From: Caryophanales bacterium UBA6865
Lineage (GTDB): Bacteria > Bacillota_I > Bacilli_A > RFN20 > CAG-826
Length of the DNA: 64,000 nucleotides
NCBI GenBank assembly: GCA_002449265.1
Contig: DKCV01000028.1
Location: 1 to 64,000, forward strand
Direction: 5' to 3'
Within the stretch, counting starts at the first letter, position 1; every line of letters starts with the position of its first letter. A model generated the notes under the pieces. The model was given only the letters and a program-made list of their open reading frames with translations. It ran no database searches and had not been told where the DNA came from. Made by a program: the position numbers and the translations under genes. Shown piece by piece: positions 7,851 to 15,382 of this stretch.

Positions 7851-9518
7851 ATGGCAACGACAAACGATTTAGCAGAACTCTTATTTCCGGAAGTAACCGG
7901 AACAATCGAGGATTTGGAGAAAAGATATCCTCCTAGAAGTTTACCTCTTGGAGCGGAAGTGACTCGTTTTGCGCCCTCCCCAACCGGATTTTTGCACACC
8001 GGTTCTTTGTTTACAGCGATGATTGCTCATACAATCGCCCACGACACACATGGCGTTTATATGTTCCGCCTTGAAGACACCGATACCAAACGCACCATCG
8101 CTGGGAGCGCTGAAGAATTAATCGAACAGCTTAAGGTATTTGGCATTGTTGCGGATGAAGGCTATTTCCCAACTGGCGATAAAGGAGAATATGGCCCATA
8201 TCAGCAAAGCGTGAGAGCGGATATCTACAAAATCGTGATTAAAGAACTTGTGAGAAAGGGCTTGGCCTATCCTGATTTTGCTACCTCAGAAGATTTAGCC
8301 AAACTCCGCGAATTCCAAGAAGCGAATAAGATTATCCCTGGGTATTATGGGAAATACGCTCGCGACCGTAATCTCTCCGTTGACGAAGAAATTGAAAAAA
8401 TCAATGCAAAAACCCCATGGGTCATTCGTTTTAAGAGTCATGGCGATCATGAAAAGAAAATAACTTTCCATGATGAAATTCGTGGCGATATCGATTTAGC
8501 CGATAACGATGTAGACATTGTTATTTATAAAGCGGATGGTTTACCTACTTACCATTTCGCGCATGTTGTAGATGACCATTTCATGCGTACTACTTTAGTG
8601 ACGCGCGGTGAAGAATGGATTCCTTCTACTCCGATTCATTTAGAACTATTCCGCGCTTTAGGGTGGAAAGCTCCAAAATATGCGCATCTTCCCGTTATCA
8701 TGAAACTTGACCATGGCAACAAGCGCAAACTTTCTAAGCGAAAAGATCCTGAAGCGGCTGTCTCTTATTTCTTGAAGCAAGGCTATCCTCCAATGGGCGT
8801 TTTGGTTTACCTCATGAGTATTGCAAATTCCAACTTTGAGGAGTGGACCATCGAAAATAAGACACTTGATCTTTCTAAATTCCATTATGACCTTTCGAAG
8901 ATGTCTTTGGATGGCGCTTTGCTTGATGAAGATAAACTTATTTATTTTTGCAAAGAAGTGCTCGCAAAAGAAAGAAAAGAAACGCTTCTTCCAAAAGTAA
9001 GCGAATGGAGCAAAGAATTCGATTCTGAGCTTTATCAAAAAATCGAAGAAGATCCAGACTATTTTGGCAAGATTCTCGATATTGAAAAAGACCGCCCAAA
9101 TCCCCGCAAAGACTACGCCAAATATAGCGACATTGCGCCTGCTACCCGTTTCTTCTTTGATAAGGATTATGAGGAATTGATCCAAAATCCTCTTCCATGG
9201 AATCCAAACTTAAGCAAAGAAACCATTAGTGAAGTCCTTCTCACTTCTGCGAATAAAATGCTATTTGGAACGGATGAGCCAACTTGGTGGAATGCCTTAA
9301 AAGAAGTTGCTTCTTCTTTAGGCTTCGCGGTCAATAACCGCGAATTTAAAGCGAATCCAAGCGCGTACCATGGGAATGTCAGCGACTTTGCCGAGATTAT
9401 TCGCATTGCTTTAACGACTTCCAAACAATCCCCAAATCTCCATGAAATTATTGAAATTTTGGGCGAGAAACGCGTGAAAGAAAGGCTACTCTCTTTAGCA
9501 AAAAAAGTGCTCGCTTAA
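7851..9518 (+). CDS. gltX: Glutamyl-tRNA synthetase
   Basis: This class I synthetase charges tRNA-Glu. The HIGH-type motif appears in PSPTGFLHTG near residue 43 and the KMSKS-type motif in KLSKRKD near 293. At 555 residues it is longer than the usual 470-490. The extra length is an N-terminal extension of about 35 residues before the Rossmann fold and a larger anticodon-binding region. Whether it also charges tRNA-Gln cannot be read here. A tRNA-Glu gene lies 42 bases downstream. GGGAGTG at 7840-7846 serves the ATG. Confidence 0.95.
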   Translation: MATTNDLAELLFPEVTGTIEDLEKRYPPRSLPLGAEVTRFAPSPTGFLHTGSLFTAMIAHTIAHDTHGVYMFRLEDTDTKRTIAGSAEELIEQLKVFGIVADEGYFPTGDKGEYGPYQQSVRADIYKIVIKELVRKGLAYPDFATSEDLAKLREFQEANKIIPGYYGKYARDRNLSVDEEIEKINAKTPWVIRFKSHGDHEKKITFHDEIRGDIDLADNDVDIVIYKADGLPTYHFAHVVDDHFMRTTLVTRGEEWIPSTPIHLELFRALGWKAPKYAHLPVIMKLDHGNKRKLSKRKDPEAAVSYFLKQGYPPMGVLVYLMSIANSNFEEWTIENKTLDLSKFHYDLSKMSLDGALLDEDKLIYFCKEVLAKERKETLLPKVSEWSKEFDSELYQKIEEDPDYFGKILDIEKDRPNPRKDYAKYSDIAPATRFFFDKDYEELIQNPLPWNPNLSKETISEVLLTSANKMLFGTDEPTWWNALKEVASSLGFAVNNREFKANPSAYHGNVSDFAEIIRIALTTSKQSPNLHEIIEILGEKRVKERLLSLAKKVLA

Positions 9519-9523
9519 TTTCC

Positions 9524-9552
9524 TTGCAAGAATTTAGCCTAAGTGCTTAAAT
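9524..9552 (+). promoter_or_regulatory. Probable promoter of tRNA-Glu
   Basis: TTGCAA (9524-9529) and TTAAAT (9547-9552) are 17 bases apart and would start transcription at the first base of the tRNA. Read-through from gltX is also possible. Confidence 0.5.
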
Positions 9553-9560
9553 ACTTGCGC

Positions 9561-9635
9561 GGCCCTGTGGTCAAGAGGTTAAGACGCAACCCTCTCAAGG
9601 TTGAATCCCCGGTTCGATTCCGGGCTGGGTCACCA
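9561..9635 (+). tRNA. tRNA-Glu (anticodon CTC)
   Basis: Anticodon stem CAACC/GGTTG encloses loop CTCTCAA (anticodon CTC, codon GAG). The T arm is CCCGG/CCGGG with TTCGATT and CCA is encoded. The acceptor GGCCCTG/CTGGGTC has the usual G-T at 2-71 and a T-T mismatch at 6-67. Confidence 0.92.
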
Positions 9636-9645
9636 AACGGCAAAA

Positions 9646-9674
9646 AACCTCGATTTTATCGAGGTTTTATTTTC
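9646..9674 (+). terminator. Terminator after tRNA-Glu
   Basis: AACCTCGAT (9646-9654), loop TTT, ATCGAGGTT (9658-9666), then TTATTTT. Confidence 0.85.
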
Positions 9675-9680
9675 GTTTAT

Positions 9681-9711
9681 GGGAAAATTTTGGGAAAATT
9701 TTGGGAAAAAG
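9681..9711 (+). repeat. Short tandem repeat, 11-base unit
   Basis: Two exact copies of GGGAAAATTTT (9681-9691, 9692-9702) and a partial third. A GGCGCC...GGCGCC hairpin follows (9718-9723 with 9732-9737). The remainder up to 10021 is AT-rich spacer with no gene seen. Confidence 0.8.
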
Positions 9712-10021
9712 TTTTTCGGCGCCCCTCCGATGGCGCCTGAGGTTTCCTCGCTTTTGGGGAATCTTTTTCTTTTTTGTAGCTTCAAGATTGAACTATTATC
9801 TCTTACGGCAATTTTGGCTAAATTGATTAACGATTAAAAACATTTAATTCTTAATGGACTTCTTTTCTCGGTAAAAAGGACTTTTTCTGCTCATACGAGA
9901 ATTCATAAACCTCGTTTTTGGCTAAATTAACTTTGCAAAGATATAAAAAACATAGAAAACCAAAATAAAAAACATAAAATGTAATCATATAAACTTGTTT
10001 GTTTTAAGGAGATGAAATTCA

Positions 10022-11527
10022 ATGAAAATCAGGAAATTTTCTCTTTTATCGGGTTTAGCGGGAATGCTGTTTACTCTTGCAAGCTGTTCCCCGTCTTCCA
10101 TCATTAGGTGCTACTACCAAGAATTCATGAACTATCGCGCGAATGGCGGACATTTAACCTATTGGAAATGGATTGAGAGTAATTACCCTGATGCCAATAA
10201 AGAGAATTCCATACTTCCATGCACGAAAATCGATAAGAGTGGAAAATTGATCGTTGAGACGAGTAGGGGGGTTATCGATACCGGCGAAATTCCATGCAAG
10301 AAAAAATATTTAGTAAAATTTTATTGCGATAATCAGTGTATCATGGAAAAAGAAACGAGGTTTGGCGAGAAAATCGAAGAACCAAATTTCGGCGCGTTGA
10401 AAGTGAAAGGGTGGTACTTAAGAAAAGATTTTTCTGAACCATTCGACTTTGGTAGCACAAGAATTATAGAATCAATCGACTTATATGCCGATTATGAGAC
10501 TGGAAATTCGCTTGTTACCTTTTTTGATCAAACCACTCATTTTCCTTTCGAAAAGGCCGTTATTTCTTTTGGAAAGGAATATCGTCTTCCTCTCCCTATT
10601 GATTATCATTCCCAGTATCGATTTTTAAGTTGGCAATATGAAGGAAAAAACATTAGAGAGTTTGGGAATTGGTTTATCCCTTATAAACAAGTGACTCTAA
10701 TAGCGAAGTGGGAAAAGAAGAAACCTTTCGATGCTTTTTCCTTTGGCTACTATCCTCAATCTGTAGTATCCGATGAAAGCTTGATTAAAAAAATCGAGTC
10801 TGAAGGAAAAAAGGTGTGGACTGACCGATCAAGCTACTTTATTGAATATAAGGGATATCGTTATCGAAGAAAGTCTCGGAATTACTCATACGCTGGACTC
10901 TCGAACACCTATTTTTTGGACAAAAAAACAAAAATTGTGCTTGGGAAAGAATATTATTTTCGCGTTGAGCCCTTGCGGTGGAAGCTTTACCCCCTTTTAA
11001 AAGGTGGGAATGAATACATAGCTTTAACGGAGAGAGTGATTGATATTCATTTCTACGCTTGGTCAGTTGAAAACGCGCCACCCATCCCGAATAGTTATGA
11101 AGACTCTCAATTTAGAGGTTGGCTCAATTCCGTAAAGAAAAGCGAATATAAAGGGAAAGGCGACTATGGGAATAGCGGCATCACCGACACGGATTTAATA
11201 TTGAATTCCCAAGAGCTTAGCTTGTTGCGGCCCCATTTTAAAAACAAAGATAAGTTTTTTCTTCTTAGCAAAGAAGAATGCGAAAGGTATTTGCCGAAGC
11301 AAGATCTAAACGCCGAGGCCACGGATTTTACTTTATCTTATAACGAATTGCTCCCGAGTTTAGATAATAAACGCGTTTCATGGGCGACGAGGACACCATC
11401 TAGTAATAATCAGTATTTTATGAGCGTTAATTCCAATGGGGAAATGAAGGAAGAAAAAATCTATAAATATTGCGGAGTTAGATTCGCGGTCAAAGTCACT
11501 TTAAATAAAGAAAGCATCTCCAAATGA
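10022..11527 (+). CDS. Surface lipoprotein with InlB-type repeats and a DUF6273-like domain
   Basis: The 501-residue secreted protein starts with a lipoprotein signal: basic MKIRK, a hydrophobic core and lipobox LASC (Cys about 22). Two beta-rich modules follow (about 97-160 and 163-235) that resemble the Listeria-Bacteroides InlB B-repeat, each ending in a strand such as LYADY or LIAKW. The region from about 240 (FGYYPQS) through W near 320 and FRGWLNS near 372 resembles DUF6273, common in surface proteins of gut Bacillota. A strong AAGGAGATG-type site precedes the ATG. It is monocistronic. Its ligand is unknown. Confidence 0.75.
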   Translation: MKIRKFSLLSGLAGMLFTLASCSPSSIIRCYYQEFMNYRANGGHLTYWKWIESNYPDANKENSILPCTKIDKSGKLIVETSRGVIDTGEIPCKKKYLVKFYCDNQCIMEKETRFGEKIEEPNFGALKVKGWYLRKDFSEPFDFGSTRIIESIDLYADYETGNSLVTFFDQTTHFPFEKAVISFGKEYRLPLPIDYHSQYRFLSWQYEGKNIREFGNWFIPYKQVTLIAKWEKKKPFDAFSFGYYPQSVVSDESLIKKIESEGKKVWTDRSSYFIEYKGYRYRRKSRNYSYAGLSNTYFLDKKTKIVLGKEYYFRVEPLRWKLYPLLKGGNEYIALTERVIDIHFYAWSVENAPPIPNSYEDSQFRGWLNSVKKSEYKGKGDYGNSGITDTDLILNSQELSLLRPHFKNKDKFFLLSKEECERYLPKQDLNAEATDFTLSYNELLPSLDNKRVSWATRTPSSNNQYFMSVNSNGEMKEEKIYKYCGVRFAVKVTLNKESISK

Positions 11528-11678
11528 AAGAGGCATTTTCGCGTTTTCAATTGTGAAGCGAAAAACACATAAGACCGTTTTACTTTGATAAAGTCCCTTT
11601 TCGGCTACCGATTAAAGAAGTGGATAAATCAATAAAACCCTAGTAAAATGTCGAGCATATTAACGAGGTAAACATACA

Positions 11679-12530
11679 ATGAAAATTGCAATTAGTTCCG
11701 ATTCCTCTCTTGATTTGACAAAAGAATTAATTAAAAAATATGAAATTCATGTTGTTCCGTTTTCCATCGTAATGGGCGAGGAACAATATCTTGATGGCGA
11801 AGTGACGAGTAAGGATATTTTCGCCTATACCGAAAAAACGGGAAAGCTTGCTCGCACTAGTGCGGTCAACGAAGCCCAATGCGAAGAGCATTTCGCTAAA
11901 ATTCTCGCTAGTCATGATGCAATTATTCATTTCACGATTTCGAGTGATATGAGCGCTTCTTATCAAAACGCATGCTTAGCCGCGAAGAAATTTAAAAATG
12001 TTTATGTGGTTGATTCTAGATCCCTTTCTACGGGTGTTGCTTTGGAAGCGATTTACGCAAAAAAACTTGCTACGAAAGGATTAGAAGTAGACGAAATCAT
12101 TAAGCGTGTTCAAGAAAGAATCCCATATGTACAAGCTTCCTTCGCTCTTGAAGCAGTCAATTATCTCTATAAAGGCGGAAGATGCTCTGGCTTAGCGGCA
12201 TTAGGCGCAAATCTTCTTCGCATTCGTCCTCAGATTGTTGTCAAAAACGGCAAGATGGGACAAGGAAAGAAATTCCGTGGCCCGATGAACCGCTGGGTGA
12301 AAGATTATACCGAAGAAACCCTTAGGGAATTCCCAAACATGGATCATTCTATTGCCTTTATTACTTATAGCAGTGCGACTGATGAAGCAATTGAGTGGTG
12401 CAAAAATCGCTTAAAAGAAGCAGGCTTTAAGGAAGTCTATAACACCGAAGCCGGAGGCACGGTTTCTTGCCACTGCGGACCTGGCACGCTTGGCGTTCTT
12501 TATTTTAATGATGGCGATCATAACGAATAA
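11679..12530 (+). CDS. DegV family protein
   Basis: The 283-residue protein matches the two-domain DegV fold: SSDSSLDL at the N-terminus, a TSAVNEAQ stretch, SSDMSASYQNA near 90-100 and VDSRSLSTG near 112-120. Bacterial DegV proteins bind a fatty acid and act as FakB subunits that present it to the kinase FakA for phosphorylation and entry into phospholipid synthesis. No fakA is in the window. Gram-positive genomes often carry several paralogues. It appears monocistronic, followed 37 bases later by the rimP promoter. Confidence 0.9.
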   Translation: MKIAISSDSSLDLTKELIKKYEIHVVPFSIVMGEEQYLDGEVTSKDIFAYTEKTGKLARTSAVNEAQCEEHFAKILASHDAIIHFTISSDMSASYQNACLAAKKFKNVYVVDSRSLSTGVALEAIYAKKLATKGLEVDEIIKRVQERIPYVQASFALEAVNYLYKGGRCSGLAALGANLLRIRPQIVVKNGKMGQGKKFRGPMNRWVKDYTEETLREFPNMDHSIAFITYSSATDEAIEWCKNRLKEAGFKEVYNTEAGGTVSCHCGPGTLGVLYFNDGDHNE

Positions 12531-12543
12531 ACGCATGAACATC

Positions 12544-12572
12544 TTGCAAAGAAAGTAGGCATCGATTATTAT
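12544..12572 (+). promoter_or_regulatory. Promoter of the rimP-nusA-infB operon
   Basis: TTGCAA (12544-12549), a 17-base spacer and TATTAT (12567-12572). Transcription would start near 12579, giving a leader of about 87 bases containing the hairpin described next. Confidence 0.6.
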
Positions 12573-12621
12573 TTTTGTGCGGAAAATCCTCGGAAGAGGT
12601 TCTGCTAAAAGCTAAACTGAG

Positions 12622-12652
12622 GAGTGGCAGTGATAGCCACTCTTTGTTTTTT
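12622..12652 (+). terminator. Leader attenuator in front of rimP
   Basis: GAGTGGC (12622-12628) pairs perfectly with GCCACTC (12636-12642), followed by TTTGTTTTTT. It lies between the operon promoter and the rimP ATG (12666), so every transcript for NusA and IF-2 must read through it. A short CCTCGGAAGAGG hairpin precedes it, and TCCTC upstream could pair with GAGGA overlapping the terminator stem. Confidence 0.75.
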
Positions 12653-12665
12653 GAGGGAGGTTTTG

Positions 12666-13127
12666 ATGGAAGAAACTAATAAAGTCAAAGCGCTAATTGA
12701 AGAACCGCTTTCTTTAGCGGGATATGAAATCGCAGACATTAAGCTTCTTCGCGACAAAGGTGGACTCGTTTTGTCGATTGTGGTTGATCGTAACGAACCA
12801 ATATCACTTGATGATATTGTAAAAGTAAGCGATCTGATTAATCCAATTTTGGATGCGAATGACCCAATTGATGGTCCTTATACGTTAGATGTTTCATCTC
12901 TTGGTGCGGAAAAGCCAATTGACCCAAAGCGAATCCGTGAATATATAGGAAAATACGTAAATATTCATCTCTCTCACCCTTATGAAGGTAAAAACACATT
13001 AGAAGGGACATTACTCGATGCGGATATTGATTCGCTTACTCTTGAAGTGAAAGAAAAAGCAAGGAAACTAAAAATTCGCCTCGAGCGGAAATATGTTGAT
13101 AAGGCTAGATTAGCCATTGAATTTTGA
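12666..13127 (+). CDS. rimP: Ribosome maturation factor RimP
   Basis: RimP assists late assembly of the 30S subunit. The 153-residue protein has the expected N-terminal alpha/beta domain (KVKALIEEPLSLAGYE), the VVDR and SDLINPILD segments, LDVSSLGAEKP near 75-85, and a C-terminal SH3-like domain. The ATG at 12666 is chosen over the GTG at 12624 because GAGGGAGG (12653-12660) sits just upstream and the extra codons fall inside the terminator hairpin. It is the first gene of the nusA operon. Confidence 0.93.
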   Translation: MEETNKVKALIEEPLSLAGYEIADIKLLRDKGGLVLSIVVDRNEPISLDDIVKVSDLINPILDANDPIDGPYTLDVSSLGAEKPIDPKRIREYIGKYVNIHLSHPYEGKNTLEGTLLDADIDSLTLEVKEKARKLKIRLERKYVDKARLAIEF

Positions 13128-13139
13128 AAGGAAAACATT

Positions 13140-14840
13140 ATGCCAAGCAAAAAGAAAAATGCGATTCAAATGCCTAAGCTCATTGACGCGGTTACCGAAA
13201 TCGCGAATTCAAAGGCATTAACGGTCGAAAGCGTTACGGAGGCTCTTTCCGAAGCCTTGAAAAAAGCGTTCATTAAATACCTCGGTGGCGGTGATGACGC
13301 GATGGTTGAAGTTAAGATCAATCTTGAAGAAGGAACCGTTTATTTAGCTCAGCTCAAGAAAGTCGTCAAAGACGTGACCGATGACTATTTGGAAATCGAT
13401 GTGGATGAGGCGAATGAAGGATTAACCACCCCAATCTGGAAGGTAGGGGATATTTATCCAATTCCAGCGACCGTCTCTGAACTTTCCAAAGTTTTCGCGA
13501 ATGCCGTAAAAGGAAATTTACGCAACGAACTTGGTAAAGCTGAACGTAGTGCTTTATACGATATTTATAAAGATCACATTGGCGAAATGATTACCGGTAC
13601 GGTTGAAAAAGCGGATGACCGTAGCATTTCCGTCAATATTGGTAGAACTACCGTGGAATTAACGCGCCGCGAAATGATTGGTGACGAATTCTTCCACATT
13701 GGCGAGCCAATCAAAGTTTATATCCAAGAAGTGAAACAAGCTCAAGACGATGGCAAACCAAGTCACGGATCTCAAATTGAAGTCACCCGTTCTAGCGAGG
13801 GATTCTTAAAACGCTTGTTCGAAGAAGAAATTCATGAGATTTATGATGGCACTGTCATCATTAAAGGCGTCGCTCGCGAAGCTGGCGTAAGAAGCAAGGT
13901 TGCCGTTTATAGTAGCAATAACGATGTCGATGCGACTGGCGCTTGCATTGGGCAAGGCGGAAGCCGCATCCAAAAAATCGTCTCTCAACTCGGTAATGGC
14001 ATCGACAAAGAAAAGATCGATATCATTTCCTATAGCAAGAACCCAGGCTTATTCATCGCTGAATCTCTCCGTCCAGCCCAAGTGCTTGGCGTCCATATTG
14101 ATGATGCTAACGCTACCCCTCGTCCAAAAGCCACCGCGGTTGTTCGCGATGAGCAACTATCTTTAGCCATTGGTAAAAAAGGTGCGAATGCTCGCTTAGC
14201 CAATCGTTTAACTGGCTGGAACATCGATATTGTCGAAGAATCTATCGCCAAAGACGAAAATCTCGAGTACACCCCAACGGAAGAGCTTCAAAAACAAGCG
14301 GAAGAAGCTAAGAAACTAGAAGAAAGAGAAGCTTATGCGCGCAAGAGCGCTGAAGAAGCCGCAAAACGCGAAAAAGAGCAAATTGCTTCTGAACCTTCTA
14401 TTAGTGTCACTGAACCTCAAGAAGATGCCGTTACCGCCGTTTCGACCACTTCTAAGGAAGAAAAACCTCTTCCAAAAGAAGAAACTCCAGTCGTTACCGA
14501 AAAGAAAGAAGAACCAGTTAAAGAAGTGGTTCACGCCGAAGTTAAGACGACGAAGAGCTTACAAGAACTCGAACAAGAACTTGAGCAAGCTAAGAGCAAA
14601 GTCTCTCCAGTAACCCGCGGAACTCCAAAAGCAAAACGTCCTCACAAGATCACGGAAGAAGAAGTGGAACGCGTTAAGCCAACAGAAGTGACTCCAGCCT
14701 TAGGGACGATGCCGATTTATTCCCAAGAAGAGCTTGACCAAATTGAGCAAGAAGAAAGCATGAACGCTGATCTTGACAATATGGACGATGATGAGGATCT
14801 CGACCAATACGATAGCTATTACGATGACGATGGGAAATAA
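13140..14840 (+). CDS. nusA: Transcription elongation/termination factor NusA with extended acidic C-terminus
   Basis: NusA binds RNA polymerase and RNA to modulate pausing and termination. The N-terminal domain (1-125), S1 domain (about 150-215) and two KH domains (about 220-380, with GACIGQGGSRIQKI and AIGKKGANARLA) are intact. Past residue 385 the protein carries about 180 extra residues, first alanine/glutamate/lysine-rich, then strongly acidic, ending in a cluster of D and Y. Bacillus NusA stops near 371, so total length 566 is unusual. The tail is likely disordered. It overlaps ylxR by 11 bases. The leader attenuator suggests autoregulation. Confidence 0.95.
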   Translation: MPSKKKNAIQMPKLIDAVTEIANSKALTVESVTEALSEALKKAFIKYLGGGDDAMVEVKINLEEGTVYLAQLKKVVKDVTDDYLEIDVDEANEGLTTPIWKVGDIYPIPATVSELSKVFANAVKGNLRNELGKAERSALYDIYKDHIGEMITGTVEKADDRSISVNIGRTTVELTRREMIGDEFFHIGEPIKVYIQEVKQAQDDGKPSHGSQIEVTRSSEGFLKRLFEEEIHEIYDGTVIIKGVAREAGVRSKVAVYSSNNDVDATGACIGQGGSRIQKIVSQLGNGIDKEKIDIISYSKNPGLFIAESLRPAQVLGVHIDDANATPRPKATAVVRDEQLSLAIGKKGANARLANRLTGWNIDIVEESIAKDENLEYTPTEELQKQAEEAKKLEEREAYARKSAEEAAKREKEQIASEPSISVTEPQEDAVTAVSTTSKEEKPLPKEETPVVTEKKEEPVKEVVHAEVKTTKSLQELEQELEQAKSKVSPVTRGTPKAKRPHKITEEEVERVKPTEVTPALGTMPIYSQEELDQIEQEESMNADLDNMDDDEDLDQYDSYYDDDGK

Positions 14841-15096
14841 AAAAGCAAGCTATCGCAAAGACATCATTTCTGGGAAAGTATTCCCAAAAGATGAATTGGT
14901 TCGCTTAGCCAAAATCGACGAGAAAATCGTATTAGACGCTTCTCACTCCATGCTCGGTAGAGGCGTCTATCTTAGATATAACAAAGAGAATATCGATGCT
15001 TTAAAAAACGGCAAAATCCTAAATAAAGCATTTCATTCCTCTATCGAACCAAATGAGATCACCTCTTTATTAGAAAGGCTAGATAATGAAAGATAA
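14830..15096 (+). CDS. ylxR: YlxR (DUF448) RNA-binding protein
   Basis: The 88-residue protein has the YlxR pattern: SYRKDIISGKVFPKDELVRLA at the N-terminus and GRGVYLRYNKE in the middle, in the classical slot between nusA and the L7Ae-like gene. The family binds RNA and has been linked to RNase P regulation; its exact role here is open. The cysteine usual after RK is replaced by aspartate. The start at 14830 (inside the nusA end) is preferred because earlier ATGs would add an unlike N-terminus. Confidence 0.85.
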   Translation: MGNKKASYRKDIISGKVFPKDELVRLAKIDEKIVLDASHSMLGRGVYLRYNKENIDALKNGKILNKAFHSSIEPNEITSLLERLDNER

Positions 15097-15382
15097 CGTG
15101 CTTGGTTTTATCGGAATATTATTCCGCGCGAATAAAGCCCTTATTGGAGAAACGGCGCGCCTATCGAAAAAAGGAAGAATCGCCTTCCTTGCTACTGATG
15201 CTAGCCTAGCAACGAAAAAAGAGATCATTCATCTTTGCAAACAGTCTTCCATCCCTCTCTATGAAGATTATTCAAAAGAGGAATTAGGAAACACAGTTGG
15301 ATATAGTGAAGTGAGCTACATTCTTATTATCGATAAGAAAGCCGCTACATCTTTAGAGAAAAAACGAAAGGAGATACGATGA
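15086..15382 (+). CDS. ylxQ: L7Ae-type ribosomal/kink-turn protein YlxQ
   Basis: The 98-residue L7Ae/L30e-fold protein (GFIGILFRANKALIGE, then LATDAS, then the C-terminal ILIIDKK strand) occupies the position of ylxQ in the nusA operon. Relatives bind kink-turn RNA. It overlaps ylxR by 11 bases and infB by 4 (ATGA), indicating tight translational coupling. Its stop codon is TGA. Confidence 0.88.
   Translation: MKDNVLGFIGILFRANKALIGETARLSKKGRIAFLATDASLATKKEIIHLCKQSSIPLYEDYSKEELGNTVGYSEVSYILIIDKKAATSLEKKRKEIR

Noticed and set aside
9681..9711. CRISPR-like repeat
   Set aside because: Only two and a half short units in direct tandem with no spacers and no cas genes.
12624..12665. N-terminal extension of RimP from a GTG at 12624
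   Set aside because: The codons coincide with the terminator hairpin, and a strong ribosome binding site precedes the ATG at 12666.
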